This document shows, piece after piece, positions 51,691-60,808 of a stretch of DNA of 64,000 bases. Position 1 is the stretch's first letter. Every line of letters starts with the position of its first letter. Below the pieces are notes generated by a model. That model was given only the letters and a program-made list of their open reading frames with translations. It ran no database searches and was not told where the DNA came from. The stretch spans positions 62,001 to 126,000 of the forward strand of contig NZ_LGDY01000013.1 of the NCBI RefSeq assembly GCF_001279525.1, given 5' to 3'. The DNA is from Nocardia sp. NRRL S-836 (lineage in GTDB: Bacteria > Actinomycetota > Actinomycetes > Mycobacteriales > Pseudonocardiaceae). The position numbers and the translations under genes are program-made.

Positions 51691-52869
51691 GTGCGGCGGT
51701 TCAGCCTGTGGATGAAGGCTCACCCGGCGTTCGGGGACTCCCTGATCGCCGGGATCTTGTTGTTGTTCGACCTGGCAGCGGGCGTGGCCGGCGCCGACCG
51801 CGGCCTGTCCGTCTCCGCGTTCCTCGCCGTCACGCTGCTGATGCTCGGCCCGTTGCCGTTCCGCCGCTACCACCCGGTCGGCTCCAGCTACCTGATCCTC
51901 GCGGGCGGGTTCCTGCAGCTGTTCACGCACGGCGGCTGGGAGACCGGCCTGCCGGTGCGGATGGCCGACTTCGCGCTGGCGATAGCGCTGTACACGCTGG
52001 TCGCGTACGTGGGCCGCAGGTCGGGGCTGATCTACTCGGCCTGGCTGGTCGCGGGCACGCTGCTGTGGGCGGTCTTCCAGATCGGCGAGCCCGAGGCCGT
52101 CCTGCTCGTGTTCATGATCTTCGTGATCTTCGGGTTCAGCTGGGCGATGGGCGAGTTCATCGGCGCCCGCCGGGCGTACCAGCGCGAGCTGGAGCAACGC
52201 CTCAAGCTGCTGGAGACCGAACGCGACCAGCAGGCGAGGATCGCGGTCGGCGAGGAGCGCTCCCGCATCGCCCGCGAGCTGCACGACGTCGTGGCCCACG
52301 CGGTCAGCGTCATGATCGTGCACGCCGACGGCGCCGCGTACACGATCCGCAAGCAGCCGGAGGTCGCCGAGAAGGCCGTGCGCACCATCGCCGACACCGG
52401 CCGGCTGGCGCTGACCGAGATGCGCCGGCTGCTGGGCGTGCTGCGCAGCGAGGACGCCGAGACCCAGTGGGAACCGCAGCCCGACGCGCGCGGCGTGGTC
52501 GAGCTGGCCGAGAACACCCGCGCGGCCGGCGTCCCGGTCCGCCTGGAGATCACCGGTGACGTGGACGACCTGCCGGTCGGCGTCGGGCTGAGCATCTACC
52601 GGATCGTGCAGGAGGCGCTGACCAACACCATCAAGCACGCGGGCACCGGTTCGACGGCGACCGTCCGGCTGGCCCGCACGCCGGAACAGCTGCACCTCGA
52701 GGTCGTCGACGACGGCTTCGGCACGCCGCACGACGTGGTGAAGGTGTCCGGCGGCAACGGTCTCATCGGCATGAGGGAAAGGACGGCGGTGCTGGGTGGC
52801 GAGTTCGAGGCGGGCCCCAACCCCGGTGGTGGCTGGCGCGTCCGCGCGGTCTTCCCGCTCGCCGCATAG
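51691..52869 (+). CDS. NarL-type sensor histidine kinase
   Basis: This encodes 392 residues from GTG 51691; TAACCT six bases before it and no ribosome site suggest a leaderless transcript. Four to five membrane segments fill residues 15-150 with only short loops, so it senses within the membrane. A coiled linker leads to HisKA_3 with ARELHDVVAHAVSVMIVHA (His198) and a HATPase domain (ALTNTIKHAG, DDGFGTP, GNGLIGMRER). The response regulator gene follows after nine bases. Confidence 0.92.
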   Translation: MRRFSLWMKAHPAFGDSLIAGILLLFDLAAGVAGADRGLSVSAFLAVTLLMLGPLPFRRYHPVGSSYLILAGGFLQLFTHGGWETGLPVRMADFALAIALYTLVAYVGRRSGLIYSAWLVAGTLLWAVFQIGEPEAVLLVFMIFVIFGFSWAMGEFIGARRAYQRELEQRLKLLETERDQQARIAVGEERSRIARELHDVVAHAVSVMIVHADGAAYTIRKQPEVAEKAVRTIADTGRLALTEMRRLLGVLRSEDAETQWEPQPDARGVVELAENTRAAGVPVRLEITGDVDDLPVGVGLSIYRIVQEALTNTIKHAGTGSTATVRLARTPEQLHLEVVDDGFGTPHDVVKVSGGNGLIGMRERTAVLGGEFEAGPNPGGGWRVRAVFPLAA

Positions 52870-52878
52870 GGTGATCAC

Positions 52879-53535
52879 GTGATTCGGGTGCTGCTGGTCG
52901 ACGACCAGGAACTCATGCGCATGGGCTTCCGCATGGTGCTGGGTGCGCAGGAGGACATCGACGTCATCGGCGAGGCCGCCGACGGGCTGGACGCCGTGCA
53001 GATGGCCGACAAGCTCCGGCCCGACGTCGTGCTGATGGACGTCCGCATGCCCGTGCTGGACGGTGTCGAGGCGACCAAGCGCATCACCGAGGCCGGCACG
53101 GCCAAGGTGCTGGTCATGACGACGTTCGACATGGACGAGTACGCGTTGTCGGCGTTGCGCAACGGCGCCAGCGGCTTCCTGCTCAAGGACACCCCGCCCG
53201 GCGACCTGGTCTCGGCACTGCGGGCCGTCGCGTCCGGCGACGCCGTGGTCTCGCCGTCGGTCACGAAGCGGCTGCTCGGCCGGTTCCTCGGCGACGGCGG
53301 CGGCGAGCTGCGCGACGCCACCGTGCTGGACGTGCTGACCGAACGCGAGCGCGAGGTGCTCGTGCTGATCGCGAAGGGCCTGTCGAACACCGAGATCGCG
53401 CGCAAGCTCTTCCTGTCGGAGGCGACGGTGAAGACGCACGTCGGCCGGATCCTCGCCAAGCTGGAGCTGCGAGACCGGGTGCAGGCCGTGGTGCTGGCCT
53501 ACGAGACCGGTCTCGTCCGCCCCGGTGACGCCTAG
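52879..53535 (+). CDS. NarL/FixJ-type response regulator
   Basis: This encodes 218 residues from GTG 52879. The receiver has LLVDDQELMRMGFRMVLGAQ, VVLMDVRMPVLDGVEA with Asp54 as phospho-acceptor, MTTFDMDEYA and LLKDTPP with the conserved Lys. The LuxR-type HTH is EREREVLVLIAKGLSNTEIA, then LFLSEATVKTHVGRILAKL. TAGGGT, built from the kinase stop codon, lies six bases before the GTG, so it may also have its own leaderless promoter. The 3' end shares CTAG with the convergent SDR gene. Confidence 0.93.
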   Translation: MIRVLLVDDQELMRMGFRMVLGAQEDIDVIGEAADGLDAVQMADKLRPDVVLMDVRMPVLDGVEATKRITEAGTAKVLVMTTFDMDEYALSALRNGASGFLLKDTPPGDLVSALRAVASGDAVVSPSVTKRLLGRFLGDGGGELRDATVLDVLTEREREVLVLIAKGLSNTEIARKLFLSEATVKTHVGRILAKLELRDRVQAVVLAYETGLVRPGDA

Positions 53536-54452
53536 CGGTACTGCTCCGGGTCCGCGTCCACGGTCTGCCCGGCCATCCGCGGCTTCACCACCTCGTCGTA
53601 CCAGCGGCCCCAGTCGGGCTGCGAGCCGTCGAGGTCGGTGAACCCGTACTCGCGCATGAGCCGCCACGACGACAGGCACTGCCCGGCGAACCGGCGGCGG
53701 CCCGGGTCGGCGGCGAGGTGCGCGAGGCCGCGGCCGAGGTAGTGCGGTGTCTCGGACAGCGCGTAGTCCGGCACGTTCTCGATCGCGTCACGCCAGTTCG
53801 CCTCGGTGACGCCGAACCCCTCCAGCATCTGCTCGGACCGCAGGAAGCCGGGAGTGGCGGCCACCGCGGTCACGTTCGGGTGGTCCTTCAGGTCCTTCGC
53901 GAGCACCTCGCCGAACCGCCGCACGGAGCTCTTCACCGCGTCGTACGGCAGGTTCACGAAGTACGCCTCGCCGTCCTCGCCGTCGGTCACCTCGACCACG
54001 AGACCCTCGTCGGACTTCAGGACCAGCGGCATCAGCTTGTGGATCGCGACCAGGTGCGACTCGACGCCGTTGCGCCACATGCGGAGCTGCCGGTCGAGGT
54101 CGTGCTCCCAGAACTTGCCCCACTCGACCAGGTTCTCGCCACCCCACACGTCGTCGACGAAGACGTCGAGCCGGTCGATGCGCGCCGCGAAGGCGTCCAC
54201 ATCGGACGGATCGGTGAAGTCGCACCGGACGGCGATCCCCTTGCCACCGGCGGCGTCCACCAGCTCGGCGGTCTCCTCGATCGTCTCGGACCGGCCGACG
54301 TCGGAGCGCTGCTCCCGCGTCGTGCGGCCGCCGACGAACACCGTCGCCCCCGCCGCGCCCAGCTCGACCGCGATGGCACGGCCGGCACCGCGCGTCGCGC
54401 CTGTGACGACGGCGACCCGTCCGCTCAGGTCGGGCTCACTTCTTCGTGACAC
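53532..54452 (-). CDS. SDR-family oxidoreductase
   Basis: This encodes 306 residues from GTG 54452, overlapping the PPOX gene end by 17 bases; AAGGGGG lies upstream. The cofactor loop is VAVVTGATRGAGRAIAVELG, and VFVGGRTTREQRSD suggests NADPH. The family Tyr-x3-Lys is present as YDAVKSSVRR; the usual upstream Ser is less clear (VVEVTDGEDG instead of a Ser). Relatives of this 300-residue type are unclassified SDRs with an enlarged C-terminus. It is the last gene of a TetR-PPOX-SDR unit. Confidence 0.85.
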   Translation of the reverse strand: MSRRSEPDLSGRVAVVTGATRGAGRAIAVELGAAGATVFVGGRTTREQRSDVGRSETIEETAELVDAAGGKGIAVRCDFTDPSDVDAFAARIDRLDVFVDDVWGGENLVEWGKFWEHDLDRQLRMWRNGVESHLVAIHKLMPLVLKSDEGLVVEVTDGEDGEAYFVNLPYDAVKSSVRRFGEVLAKDLKDHPNVTAVAATPGFLRSEQMLEGFGVTEANWRDAIENVPDYALSETPHYLGRGLAHLAADPGRRRFAGQCLSSWRLMREYGFTDLDGSQPDWGRWYDEVVKPRMAGQTVDADPEQYR

Positions 54453-54915
54453 GCCGGATCCCCCTTCCCTCGTGCCAGGACAGGACGACCATCTCGTCCC
54501 CCTCGACGGTGAGCGACACGACCTCGGTGACGTCGAGCCGGTACAGGTCGAGCTCACCGCCCTCCGGTATCCACCCGGTGCGGTCGTACAGGTCCTTCAG
54601 GTAGTCGTCCTTGTCGGTCCAGAACTCGGCCATGCCGCTGACCTTCGCGTCGCCGCCCTCGGTCATCGAGGCCGTGGTGGTGTTGCAGTGCAGGGAAAAC
54701 CTCGGATCGCGCCGCAGATCGCGCGACTTGAGCGAGTCGAGCATCATGCCCACCCACAGCTCACCGCGCGCGAAGTCCGGCTCCACACCGCTGATCCGCG
54801 GTGCGCCGTCCTTGCGCAGGGTCGCGATCAACGCGTGCCGGTCAGCGGCGAACCGGCCCTGCACGAACGCGGCCAGTTCGGGCTGCTCGGCCGCGAACTC
54901 CGCCCAGCTTGCCAT
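54436..54915 (-). CDS. Pyridoxamine-5'-phosphate-oxidase-fold protein
   Basis: This encodes 159 residues; the ATG shares its A with the TetR stop (TGATG). HALIATLRKDGAPRISGVEP, LWVGMMLDSLKSRDLRRDPR and FSLHC are the split-barrel flavin-binding pattern. Members bind FMN or F420 and reduce small organic molecules. It lies between the TetR and SDR genes in one coupled unit, so the three likely form a regulated reductive detoxification set. Confidence 0.85.
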   Translation of the reverse strand: MASWAEFAAEQPELAAFVQGRFAADRHALIATLRKDGAPRISGVEPDFARGELWVGMMLDSLKSRDLRRDPRFSLHCNTTTASMTEGGDAKVSGMAEFWTDKDDYLKDLYDRTGWIPEGGELDLYRLDVTEVVSLTVEGDEMVVLSWHEGRGIRRVTKK

Positions 54916-55442
54916 CAGCGCATCCCCTTCAGCACCAGGTCGATGTCTTCCTCCATGCGTGCGTTCAGTTCCCCTCGTGGCCGCACGGACCAGTCCATGG
55001 CGATCCCGTACACCAGCGCGGCGAGCACGCGCGCCGCGTTCGGTGGCAGCGCCTCGGCCGCGCACAGGACCTCCAGCTCGGCCTCCAGCACCGCGAAGTG
55101 CCCGGCCAGCAACGCCCGCAGCTCCGGGTCGATCAGGTCGACCCCCAGCTGCGCCAGGTTGTTCGTCGCCACGACCGGGTCGGCCAGGCGGTCGAACCAC
55201 GTCAGCAGCGCCGCGCGGACGGAGCCAGCCGCCCGCATCCGGTGGACGACCTCCTCCGTGCCGGCTCGGGTGAGCGCCTGCAGCAGACCGCTCTTCGACC
55301 CGAACCGCTTGGCCACCGCGCCGACCGACACCCCGGCCTCCGCGGCGACGTCGGCCACCGTGAACTCGGGGCCGCGCCGGTCGATGACCGTCGCGACCGC
55401 GGTGATGATCCGTTCGTCGGAGATGGTGCGAGGCCGTGCCAC
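54915..55442 (-). CDS. TetR-family regulator
   Basis: This encodes 175 residues from GTG 55442; a TTG start at 55460 would run into the operator and is rejected. The HTH is IITAVATVIDRRGPEFTVAD and AGVSVGAVAKRFGSKSGLLQ. The C-terminal domain is short and helical. A perfect 9-bp dyad lies four bases upstream, so strong autorepression of the TetR-PPOX-SDR unit is likely. The same dyad lies close to the -10 of the divergent HAD gene. Confidence 0.87.
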   Translation of the reverse strand: MARPRTISDERIITAVATVIDRRGPEFTVADVAAEAGVSVGAVAKRFGSKSGLLQALTRAGTEEVVHRMRAAGSVRAALLTWFDRLADPVVATNNLAQLGVDLIDPELRALLAGHFAVLEAELEVLCAAEALPPNAARVLAALVYGIAMDWSVRPRGELNARMEEDIDLVLKGMR

Positions 55443-55445
55443 GCC

Positions 55446-55469
55446 GTTAGTGAACCACAATTCACTAAC
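55446..55469. promoter_or_regulatory. TetR operator upstream of the PPOX/SDR unit
   Basis: GTTAGTGAA (55446-55454), 6-base centre, TTCACTAAC (55461-55469): perfect arms. The TAGGGT -10 of the divergent HAD gene starts eight bases beyond the dyad. Confidence 0.8.
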
Positions 55470-55490
55470 CTTCGCCTAGGGTGGCTCCAC

Positions 55491-56279
55491 GTGAACTGGA
55501 GACCGCGCCTGGTCGCGCTGGACATCGACGGAACCCTCACCGGGGTCGGCTCGAACGACGTCTCACCCGCGGTGAAAGCCGCCGTCACGCGCGCGGCGGA
55601 CCACGGCACGCACGTGGTGCTGTGCACCGGCCGCAGCCTGATCGGCACGACCCCGGTCGCACCCCAGCTGCCGGTCTCGCTGGCGCTGTGCTCGAACGGC
55701 GCGGTGTGGTGGGACCCGGATTCGAGGGAGATCACCCGGCGCACGACGTTCGAACCCGGCCCCACGATCAAGACGTTGCAGGCGTTGCTGCCGAACTCGG
55801 TGTTCGCGGTCGAGCAGACCGGCGTCGGCAACCTCTCCCTCGGCGAGTTCCTGCCGCACGACCTGTGGGGCGAGACGACCCGCGCGACGTTCGACGAGCT
55901 CGCGGCCACCCCGACCCCGCGCCTGGTGATGCGCTGGCTCGACCACACCCCGGCGGAGCTCGCGTTCGCGGTGCGGGAGCTGGAGCTGCCCGGTGTCTCG
56001 TGGAGCGTCGACCACACCGAGGCGTGGCTGACCGCGGTGCCCGCCGGGGTCACGAAGGGGTGGGCGCTGGAGGACCTGCGGGTCTCGTTGGGGATCGACG
56101 CGGCGGACACGCTGGCGATCGGCGACGGGTCCAACGACGTCGAGATGCTGCGGTGGGCCGCGCGGGGGATCGCGATGGGTCAGGCACCGGCGACCGTGCA
56201 GGCCGCGGCCGACGAGGTCACCGCGACCGTGCTGGAGGACGGCGCCGCGCTGGCGCTGGACCGGTTCTTCCCGGCTTAG
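55491..56279 (+). CDS. HAD-superfamily (Cof-type) phosphatase
   Basis: This encodes 262 residues from GTG 55491, eight bases after TAGGGT. Motif I is [11 protein letters not shown] with the nucleophile Asp, motif [10 protein letters not shown], motif III the Lys in [11 protein letters not shown], and motif [13 protein letters not shown]. The insertion between II and III is the Cof-type cap. Relatives dephosphorylate sugar phosphates or flavin intermediates; this substrate is unknown. The TAG stop shares TTAG with the convergent LysR gene. Confidence 0.9.
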   Translation: MNWRPRLVALDIDGTLTGVGSNDVSPAVKAAVTRAADHGTHVVLCTGRSLIGTTPVAPQLPVSLALCSNGAVWWDPDSREITRRTTFEPGPTIKTLQALLPNSVFAVEQTGVGNLSLGEFLPHDLWGETTRATFDELAATPTPRLVMRWLDHTPAELAFAVRELELPGVSWSVDHTEAWLTAVPAGVTKGWALEDLRVSLGIDAADTLAIGDGSNDVEMLRWAARGIAMGQAPATVQAAADEVTATVLEDGAALALDRFFPA

Positions 56280-57142
56280 ACCACGGACCGCACCACGTCG
56301 CGCAGCCAGCGCTGGGCCGGGTCGGCGTCCAGCCGGGCGTGCCAGTGCGTCCGCACCTCGATCATCGGCAGGTCGGCGTCGACCGGGAACCACCGCAACA
56401 CGCCGCGGTGCTCCTCGGCGAGACGCTGCGGGATCAGTCCTATGTGGTCGGTCGACGCGACCAGCAGCACGGCGGCCGCGTAGAAGGGCACGACGACGGC
56501 GACGTGGCGTTGCCGGCCCGCCGCGCGCAACGCCACGTCCAGCGGCCCCCGGGTGCGGCCGCGCCGGGAGACGCTCACGTGCGGGTAGCGGCACAGCTGC
56601 GCGAGTGTCGGTTTCCCGAGCGGGTGGCCGGTGCGGACCACACCGACCATCCGTTCCCGGTACAGCACCTCCGACCGGATGTCGACCTCCTGGCCCGCAC
56701 CGGCACCGAGGTCCAGGTCGACCGAACCGTCGCGCAATGCCTCGACGCTCTCATCGCCCTCCGCCACGAACCGCAGCACCACGTGCGGCGCGACCGCGGC
56801 CACCGCGCTGACCAGCGGTGTCACCACGCCGTCGCCCACGCGGACGGTGAAGGTGCGGCGCAGCTCGCGCAGGTCGAGGTCGCGGTCGGCGGTGACCAGC
56901 GCCGCCGCCTCGTCGAGCAGCGACCGCACCCGCGGGGCGATGCGCAACGCGAACGGCGTCGGCACCAGCTCGCGGCCCGCGCGCACGAGGATCGGGTCGT
57001 TCATGGCGCGCCGCAGCCGGGCCAGCGCCCTGCTGGTCGCGGGAACGGACAGGTGCAGGCGCTCGGACGCGGCGGTCACGCTGCCGTCCTGGAGCACGGC
57101 GTCGAACACGCGCAGGAGGTTCAGATCGAGCTGATCAGGCAC
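56276..57142 (-). CDS. LysR-family regulator
   Basis: This encodes 288 residues from GTG 57142 ([20 protein letters not shown]). The HTH is [20 protein letters not shown] with [20 protein letters not shown]. The rest is a periplasmic-binding-type effector domain ([14 protein letters not shown], [11 protein letters not shown]). It is divergent from the darcynin-like gene with 75 bases between, and a T-N11-A palindrome is present there. The darcynin gene is the natural target. Confidence 0.9.
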   Translation of the reverse strand: MPDQLDLNLLRVFDAVLQDGSVTAASERLHLSVPATSRALARLRRAMNDPILVRAGRELVPTPFALRIAPRVRSLLDEAAALVTADRDLDLRELRRTFTVRVGDGVVTPLVSAVAAVAPHVVLRFVAEGDESVEALRDGSVDLDLGAGAGQEVDIRSEVLYRERMVGVVRTGHPLGKPTLAQLCRYPHVSVSRRGRTRGPLDVALRAAGRQRHVAVVVPFYAAAVLLVASTDHIGLIPQRLAEEHRGVLRWFPVDADLPMIEVRTHWHARLDADPAQRWLRDVVRSVV

Positions 57143-57144
57143 GT

Positions 57145-57159
57145 TTGCAGCGTACGCAA
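57145..57159. promoter_or_regulatory. LysR-box palindrome
   Basis: TTGC-AGCGTAC-GCAA is a 15-base dyad containing T-N11-A, two bases upstream of the LysR start. It overlaps the probable lysR promoter, which fits autorepression. Confidence 0.6.
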
Positions 57160-57217
57160 GTCTGCCTTGCCGAAGTTGCGTGGCACGAAAGGCCCGCCGG
57201 TTCGTAGCGTCGGCGCC

Positions 57218-57577
57218 ATGACGACCTTCGAAGCGGAAGTGACCGCGTTCATGCTGATCAAGACGACGCCGAAGTGGCTGTCGATGGCCGTTCCCGAGCG
57301 CATGCGGGCGTTCGAGACCGAGATCCTCCCGGCGCTGGAGGACGTGCAGGGTGTGCGTTCCCGGTTCTACGACACCGAGTTCTACAACGCGCGGGTCACC
57401 GACGTGTGGGTGTGGGAGGCGCGCGACCACGGGTCGTTGCAGCGGCTCGTGGACGCGCTGCGCGAGACCCCGTTCTGGGACACCTACTTCGAGGTGCTGG
57501 ACCTGCTGGTCGGGGTGGAGAACGGGTACGCGCGCAACTACGGCGTGGCCCCGCTCGCCACCGTCGACAACACCTGA
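57218..57577 (+). CDS. Darcynin-family protein
   Basis: This encodes 119 residues from ATG 57218; TAGCGT ends seven bases upstream, so leaderless. [40 protein letters not shown] and [19 protein letters not shown] match the darcynin family, small ferredoxin-like-fold proteins of unknown role, often beside a LysR gene as here. No cofactor motif is visible. Confidence 0.8.
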   Translation: MTTFEAEVTAFMLIKTTPKWLSMAVPERMRAFETEILPALEDVQGVRSRFYDTEFYNARVTDVWVWEARDHGSLQRLVDALRETPFWDTYFEVLDLLVGVENGYARNYGVAPLATVDNT

Positions 57578-57581
57578 CGGG

Positions 57582-58025
57582 CTACTCGGCGACGTTCGTC
57601 TTGGCGACGACCTTGTCGACCTTGACCCGGACGACCATCTCACCGGGAACGCCGTTGCGTTCGGCGTAGGCGTCGGCCTGGTCGTCGCCCATGTAGCGGG
57701 CGGCGGTCCGGCCGGCCCAGTACCTGAGCTGCTCGGGGTCCTCGTCGACCACGGCGTGGCCGGTGATCGTGACGAAGTTGAACGGCGGTGTCTCGTCGTC
57801 GAAGCACAGCGCCACCCGGCCGTCGCGCAGGATGGACTTGCCCTTGACCGTGTCGCGCGCGGTCAGGAAGACCAGGTCGGGTCCGTCGAGGTCGACCCAC
57901 ACCGGTGCGATGTGCGGCGAGCCGTCCTTGCGGGTGACCGCGAGCTTGCCGGTGCGGGCCGGCGTGGCCAGCACGAACTCGCGCCACCAGCCTTCGGGAG
58001 CTTCCGTGTATCCCATGTGGCTCAT
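57582..58025 (-). CDS. PPOX-class F420-dependent oxidoreductase
   Basis: This encodes 147 residues from ATG 58025; an ATG three codons later is the alternative. FVLATPARTGKLAVTRKDGS, HIAPVWVDLDG, LVFLTARDTVKGKSILRDGR and VTITGHAVV are the split-barrel pattern of the Rv1155-like F420-binding group. It would reduce small electrophiles or biliverdin-like compounds with F420H2. It is four bases past the convergent darcynin gene and upstream-adjacent to the ABC operon. Confidence 0.85.
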   Translation of the reverse strand: MSHMGYTEAPEGWWREFVLATPARTGKLAVTRKDGSPHIAPVWVDLDGPDLVFLTARDTVKGKSILRDGRVALCFDDETPPFNFVTITGHAVVDEDPEQLRYWAGRTAARYMGDDQADAYAERNGVPGEMVVRVKVDKVVAKTNVAE

Positions 58026-58148
58026 TCAACTACGACGGAGGTAGCGGCACCCGGCGACGGAAGTTGACGCCTTCGCAGACCGCAGGGCGATGTGCCGGGC
58101 ACCCCGGTCGCAGGAGAGTTGTCCCCGACACCACGAGGGGGCGACACC

Positions 58149-59060
58149 ATGATCGAGGCAATCGGCCTCACCAAGCGATACGGCAGGACGGTCGCGGTCG
58201 ACGACCTGTCGTTCACCGTCCAGCCTGGACGGGTGACCGGGTTCCTCGGTCCGAACGGCGCCGGCAAGTCCACCACCATGCGGATGATCCTGGGACTCGA
58301 CCGCCCGACGGCCGGCCGCGTGCTGATCGACGGGAGGTCCTACGCGGACCTCAACCGTCCACTCCGGACAGTCGGTGCACTGCTCGACGCGAAGTGGGTG
58401 CACCCCAACCGGTCCGCCCGCGCCCACCTGCGCTGGCTCGCGAAGTCCAACGGACTGCCCGGCAAGCGCGTGGACGAGGTGCTCGACGCGGTCGGCCTCA
58501 CCCAGGTCGCCGGCAAGAACGCCGGCGGGTTCTCGCTCGGCATGTCGCAGCGGCTGGGGATCGCCGCGGCACTGCTCGGCGACCCGCGGGTGCTGCTGTT
58601 CGACGAGCCGGTCAACGGCCTGGACCCGGAGGGCATCCTCTGGATCCGCACGTTCATGCAGAACCTGGCCGCGGAAGGCCGCACGGTCCTGGTGTCGAGC
58701 CACCTGCTCTCGGAGATGGCTCTCACGGCCAGCGACCTCATCGTGATCGGCCGGGGGAAGCTGATCACGCAGAGCACCACGGCGGAGTTCATCGAACGCT
58801 CGACCGGCAACTCCGTGCTCGTGCGCAGCCCGCAGCTCTCGCGGCTCGCCCCGCTGCTGGTCGACAAGGGGTTCACGGTTCGTGACGGAGCAGATGGGGC
58901 ACTGTCCGTATCGGGTGCCGCAAGTGACCAGATCGGTGACATCGCGGCGGCGAACGGTGTGGTGCTGCACGAGCTGAGCCCGCAGCGCGGTTCGCTCGAA
59001 GAGGCGTTCATGCAGCTGACCGGCGATGCTGTCGAGTACCACGCAGAGATCGGGAAGTGA
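58149..59060 (+). CDS. ABC exporter ATPase, copy 1
   Basis: This encodes 303 residues from ATG 58149 (MIEAIGLTKRYGRTVAVDDL) with GAGGGGGCG upstream. Walker A is GPNGAGKST; the signature is degenerate (FSLGMSQRLGIA), as usual for DrrA/CcmA-type multidrug ATPases; Walker B is VLLFDEPVNGLDPEG. The GALLDAKWVHPNRSA block is typical of actinobacterial ABC-2-type exporters. The permease start overlaps its stop (GTGA). A paralogue lies at 59906. Confidence 0.92.
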   Translation: MIEAIGLTKRYGRTVAVDDLSFTVQPGRVTGFLGPNGAGKSTTMRMILGLDRPTAGRVLIDGRSYADLNRPLRTVGALLDAKWVHPNRSARAHLRWLAKSNGLPGKRVDEVLDAVGLTQVAGKNAGGFSLGMSQRLGIAAALLGDPRVLLFDEPVNGLDPEGILWIRTFMQNLAAEGRTVLVSSHLLSEMALTASDLIVIGRGKLITQSTTAEFIERSTGNSVLVRSPQLSRLAPLLVDKGFTVRDGADGALSVSGAASDQIGDIAAANGVVLHELSPQRGSLEEAFMQLTGDAVEYHAEIGK

Positions 59061-59815
59061 GTCTGATGACCCTGTTGGCAGTGGAGCGGATCAAGCTCTT
59101 CTCGACCCGTTCGCCGTACTGGTGCAGCGCGCTCGCCATCGTGCTGGGCGTGGGCCTCACCGCGATCGTCGCGGCCGCGAGCGAGGGCCAGGTGTCGCTC
59201 GGCGTGACGCAGATCGGCAGCTCCCAGCTCGCCATCGCGGTCGTGCTGGTGATGGCGGCGATCGCGGTCACCACCGAGTACCGCTTCAACACCATCCGCG
59301 CCACGTTCCTCGCCGTGCCGGGCCGGACGTCCGCGCTGGTCGCCAAGGCCACCGTGGTCGCGCTGATCGCGGGTGTGCTGGGCGAGATCATCGCGTTCGG
59401 CTCGGTGGGCATCGCCAAGCTGCTCTCGCCGAGCTCCGACCTCGCGATCAACACCGCGGCCGAGTGGCGGCACGTGGCCGGTGTCGGCCTCATCTACGCC
59501 ATCGGCGCGGTCATCGCGGTGGCCGTGGGCGTCCTGGTCCGCCAGACCGCCGGCGCGGTCGCGATCCTGCTCGTCTGGCAGATGCTCGCGGAAGGCCTGA
59601 TCGGGATCATCCCCAAGGCCGGCGTGAAGATCCAGGCGTGGCTGCCGTTCATGAACGCCACCCACTTCCTGTCGATGGCCTCGGCGAGCCCGGAGCAGGG
59701 TGGTTCCGGCGTCGACTTCAAGCTGAGCGAATGGGGTTCGCTCGGTTACTTCGCCGGCATCGCGGTCGCGCTGCTGGTGGTCGCGCTGGTCGTCGCGAAG
59801 CGGCGGGACGCGTGA
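59057..59815 (+). CDS. ABC-2-type exporter permease
   Basis: This encodes 252 residues from the GTG in the GTGA overlap; ATG 59066 is possible. Six hydrophobic segments and the motif TTEYRFNTIRATFLAVPGRT (first loop) fit ABC-2 permeases paired with this ATPase type. It is followed by a terminator, then a second ATPase gene without its own permease. Confidence 0.9.
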   Translation: MSLMTLLAVERIKLFSTRSPYWCSALAIVLGVGLTAIVAAASEGQVSLGVTQIGSSQLAIAVVLVMAAIAVTTEYRFNTIRATFLAVPGRTSALVAKATVVALIAGVLGEIIAFGSVGIAKLLSPSSDLAINTAAEWRHVAGVGLIYAIGAVIAVAVGVLVRQTAGAVAILLVWQMLAEGLIGIIPKAGVKIQAWLPFMNATHFLSMASASPEQGGSGVDFKLSEWGSLGYFAGIAVALLVVALVVAKRRDA

Positions 59816-59838
59816 CCGGTTCCGAATGAAGGGGGAGC

Positions 59839-59875
59839 GGGACGCAGGCCATCCGTCGGGGGAGGCCTGCGTCCC
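59839..59875 (+). terminator. Terminator between permease and second ATPase
   Basis: A perfect 12-bp stem (59839-59850 with 59864-59875) with a 13-base loop and no T-run. It separates the first ABC unit from the second ATPase gene. Confidence 0.75.
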
Positions 59876-59905
59876 GGTCGGTTCTTCCGAGCGAACGGAG
59901 AGGTC

Positions 59906-60808
59906 ATGATCGAGGCAGTGCGGCTGGCCAAGCACTACGGCCGGACCAAGGCCGTGGACGACCTGTCGTTCACCGTCCGGCCCGGCCGCGTGACCGGGTT
60001 CCTGGGGCCCAACGGCGCCGGCAAGTCCACGACGATGCGGATGATCCTCGGCCTCGACACCCCCACCGGTGGCGACGTCACGATCGACGGCAAGCACTAC
60101 GCCGAGCTCAGGCAGCCGCTGCGCAAGGTCGGCGCGCTGCTCGACGCGAAGTGGGTGCACCCCAACCGGTCCGCGCGCTCGCACCTGAGGTGGCTCGCGG
60201 TCTCCAACAAGATCCCGGTCAGCCGGGTCGACGAGGTGCTGGAGGTCGTCGGCCTCACCGAGGTCGCGCACAAGAACGCGGGCGGCTTCTCCCTCGGCAT
60301 GGCGCAGCGCCTCGGCATCGCGGGTGCGCTGCTGGGCGACCCCGAGGTGCTGCTGTTCGACGAGCCGGTCAACGGCCTGGACCCCGAGGGCATCCTCTGG
60401 ATCAGGCAGTTCATGCACCGGCTCGCCGACGAGGGCCGCACGGTGTTCGTGTCGAGCCACCTGCTCTCGGAGATGGCGCAGACCGCGCAGGACCTCATCG
60501 TGATCGGCAAGGGCCGGCTGATCGCCCAGACCAGCACCGAGCAGTTCATCGCCGACGCCACCCAGGACAACGTCCGGGTGCGGTCACCGCACGCCGCGAA
60601 GCTGCGCGAGATCCTCGCCGCCGACGCCACGGTGACCGAGGACGCGGTGGACGGCGCCCTCGTCGTGCACGGCCTCCCGGCGCAGCGGATCGGTGAGCTC
60701 GCCGCCGAGAACCAGATCGTGCTGCACGAGCTCAGCCCTCAGCGCGGGTCGCTGGAGTCCGCGTTCATGCAGCTCACCAAGGAGTCGGTGGAGTATCACG
60801 GGCACTGA
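59906..60808 (+). CDS. ABC exporter ATPase, copy 2, no adjacent permease
   Basis: This encodes 300 residues from ATG 59906 with GGAGAGG upstream. It is a close paralogue of the ATPase at 58149, with the same Walker A (GPNGAGKST), FSLGMAQRLGIA signature and DEPVNGLDPEGILWIR. The C-terminal 80 residues differ most. No permease follows: the next gene is convergent and overlaps its 3' end by 35 bases. It may share the permease at 59057 or be a remnant of a second pair. Confidence 0.9.
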   Translation: MIEAVRLAKHYGRTKAVDDLSFTVRPGRVTGFLGPNGAGKSTTMRMILGLDTPTGGDVTIDGKHYAELRQPLRKVGALLDAKWVHPNRSARSHLRWLAVSNKIPVSRVDEVLEVVGLTEVAHKNAGGFSLGMAQRLGIAGALLGDPEVLLFDEPVNGLDPEGILWIRQFMHRLADEGRTVFVSSHLLSEMAQTAQDLIVIGKGRLIAQTSTEQFIADATQDNVRVRSPHAAKLREILAADATVTEDAVDGALVVHGLPAQRIGELAAENQIVLHELSPQRGSLESAFMQLTKESVEYHGH

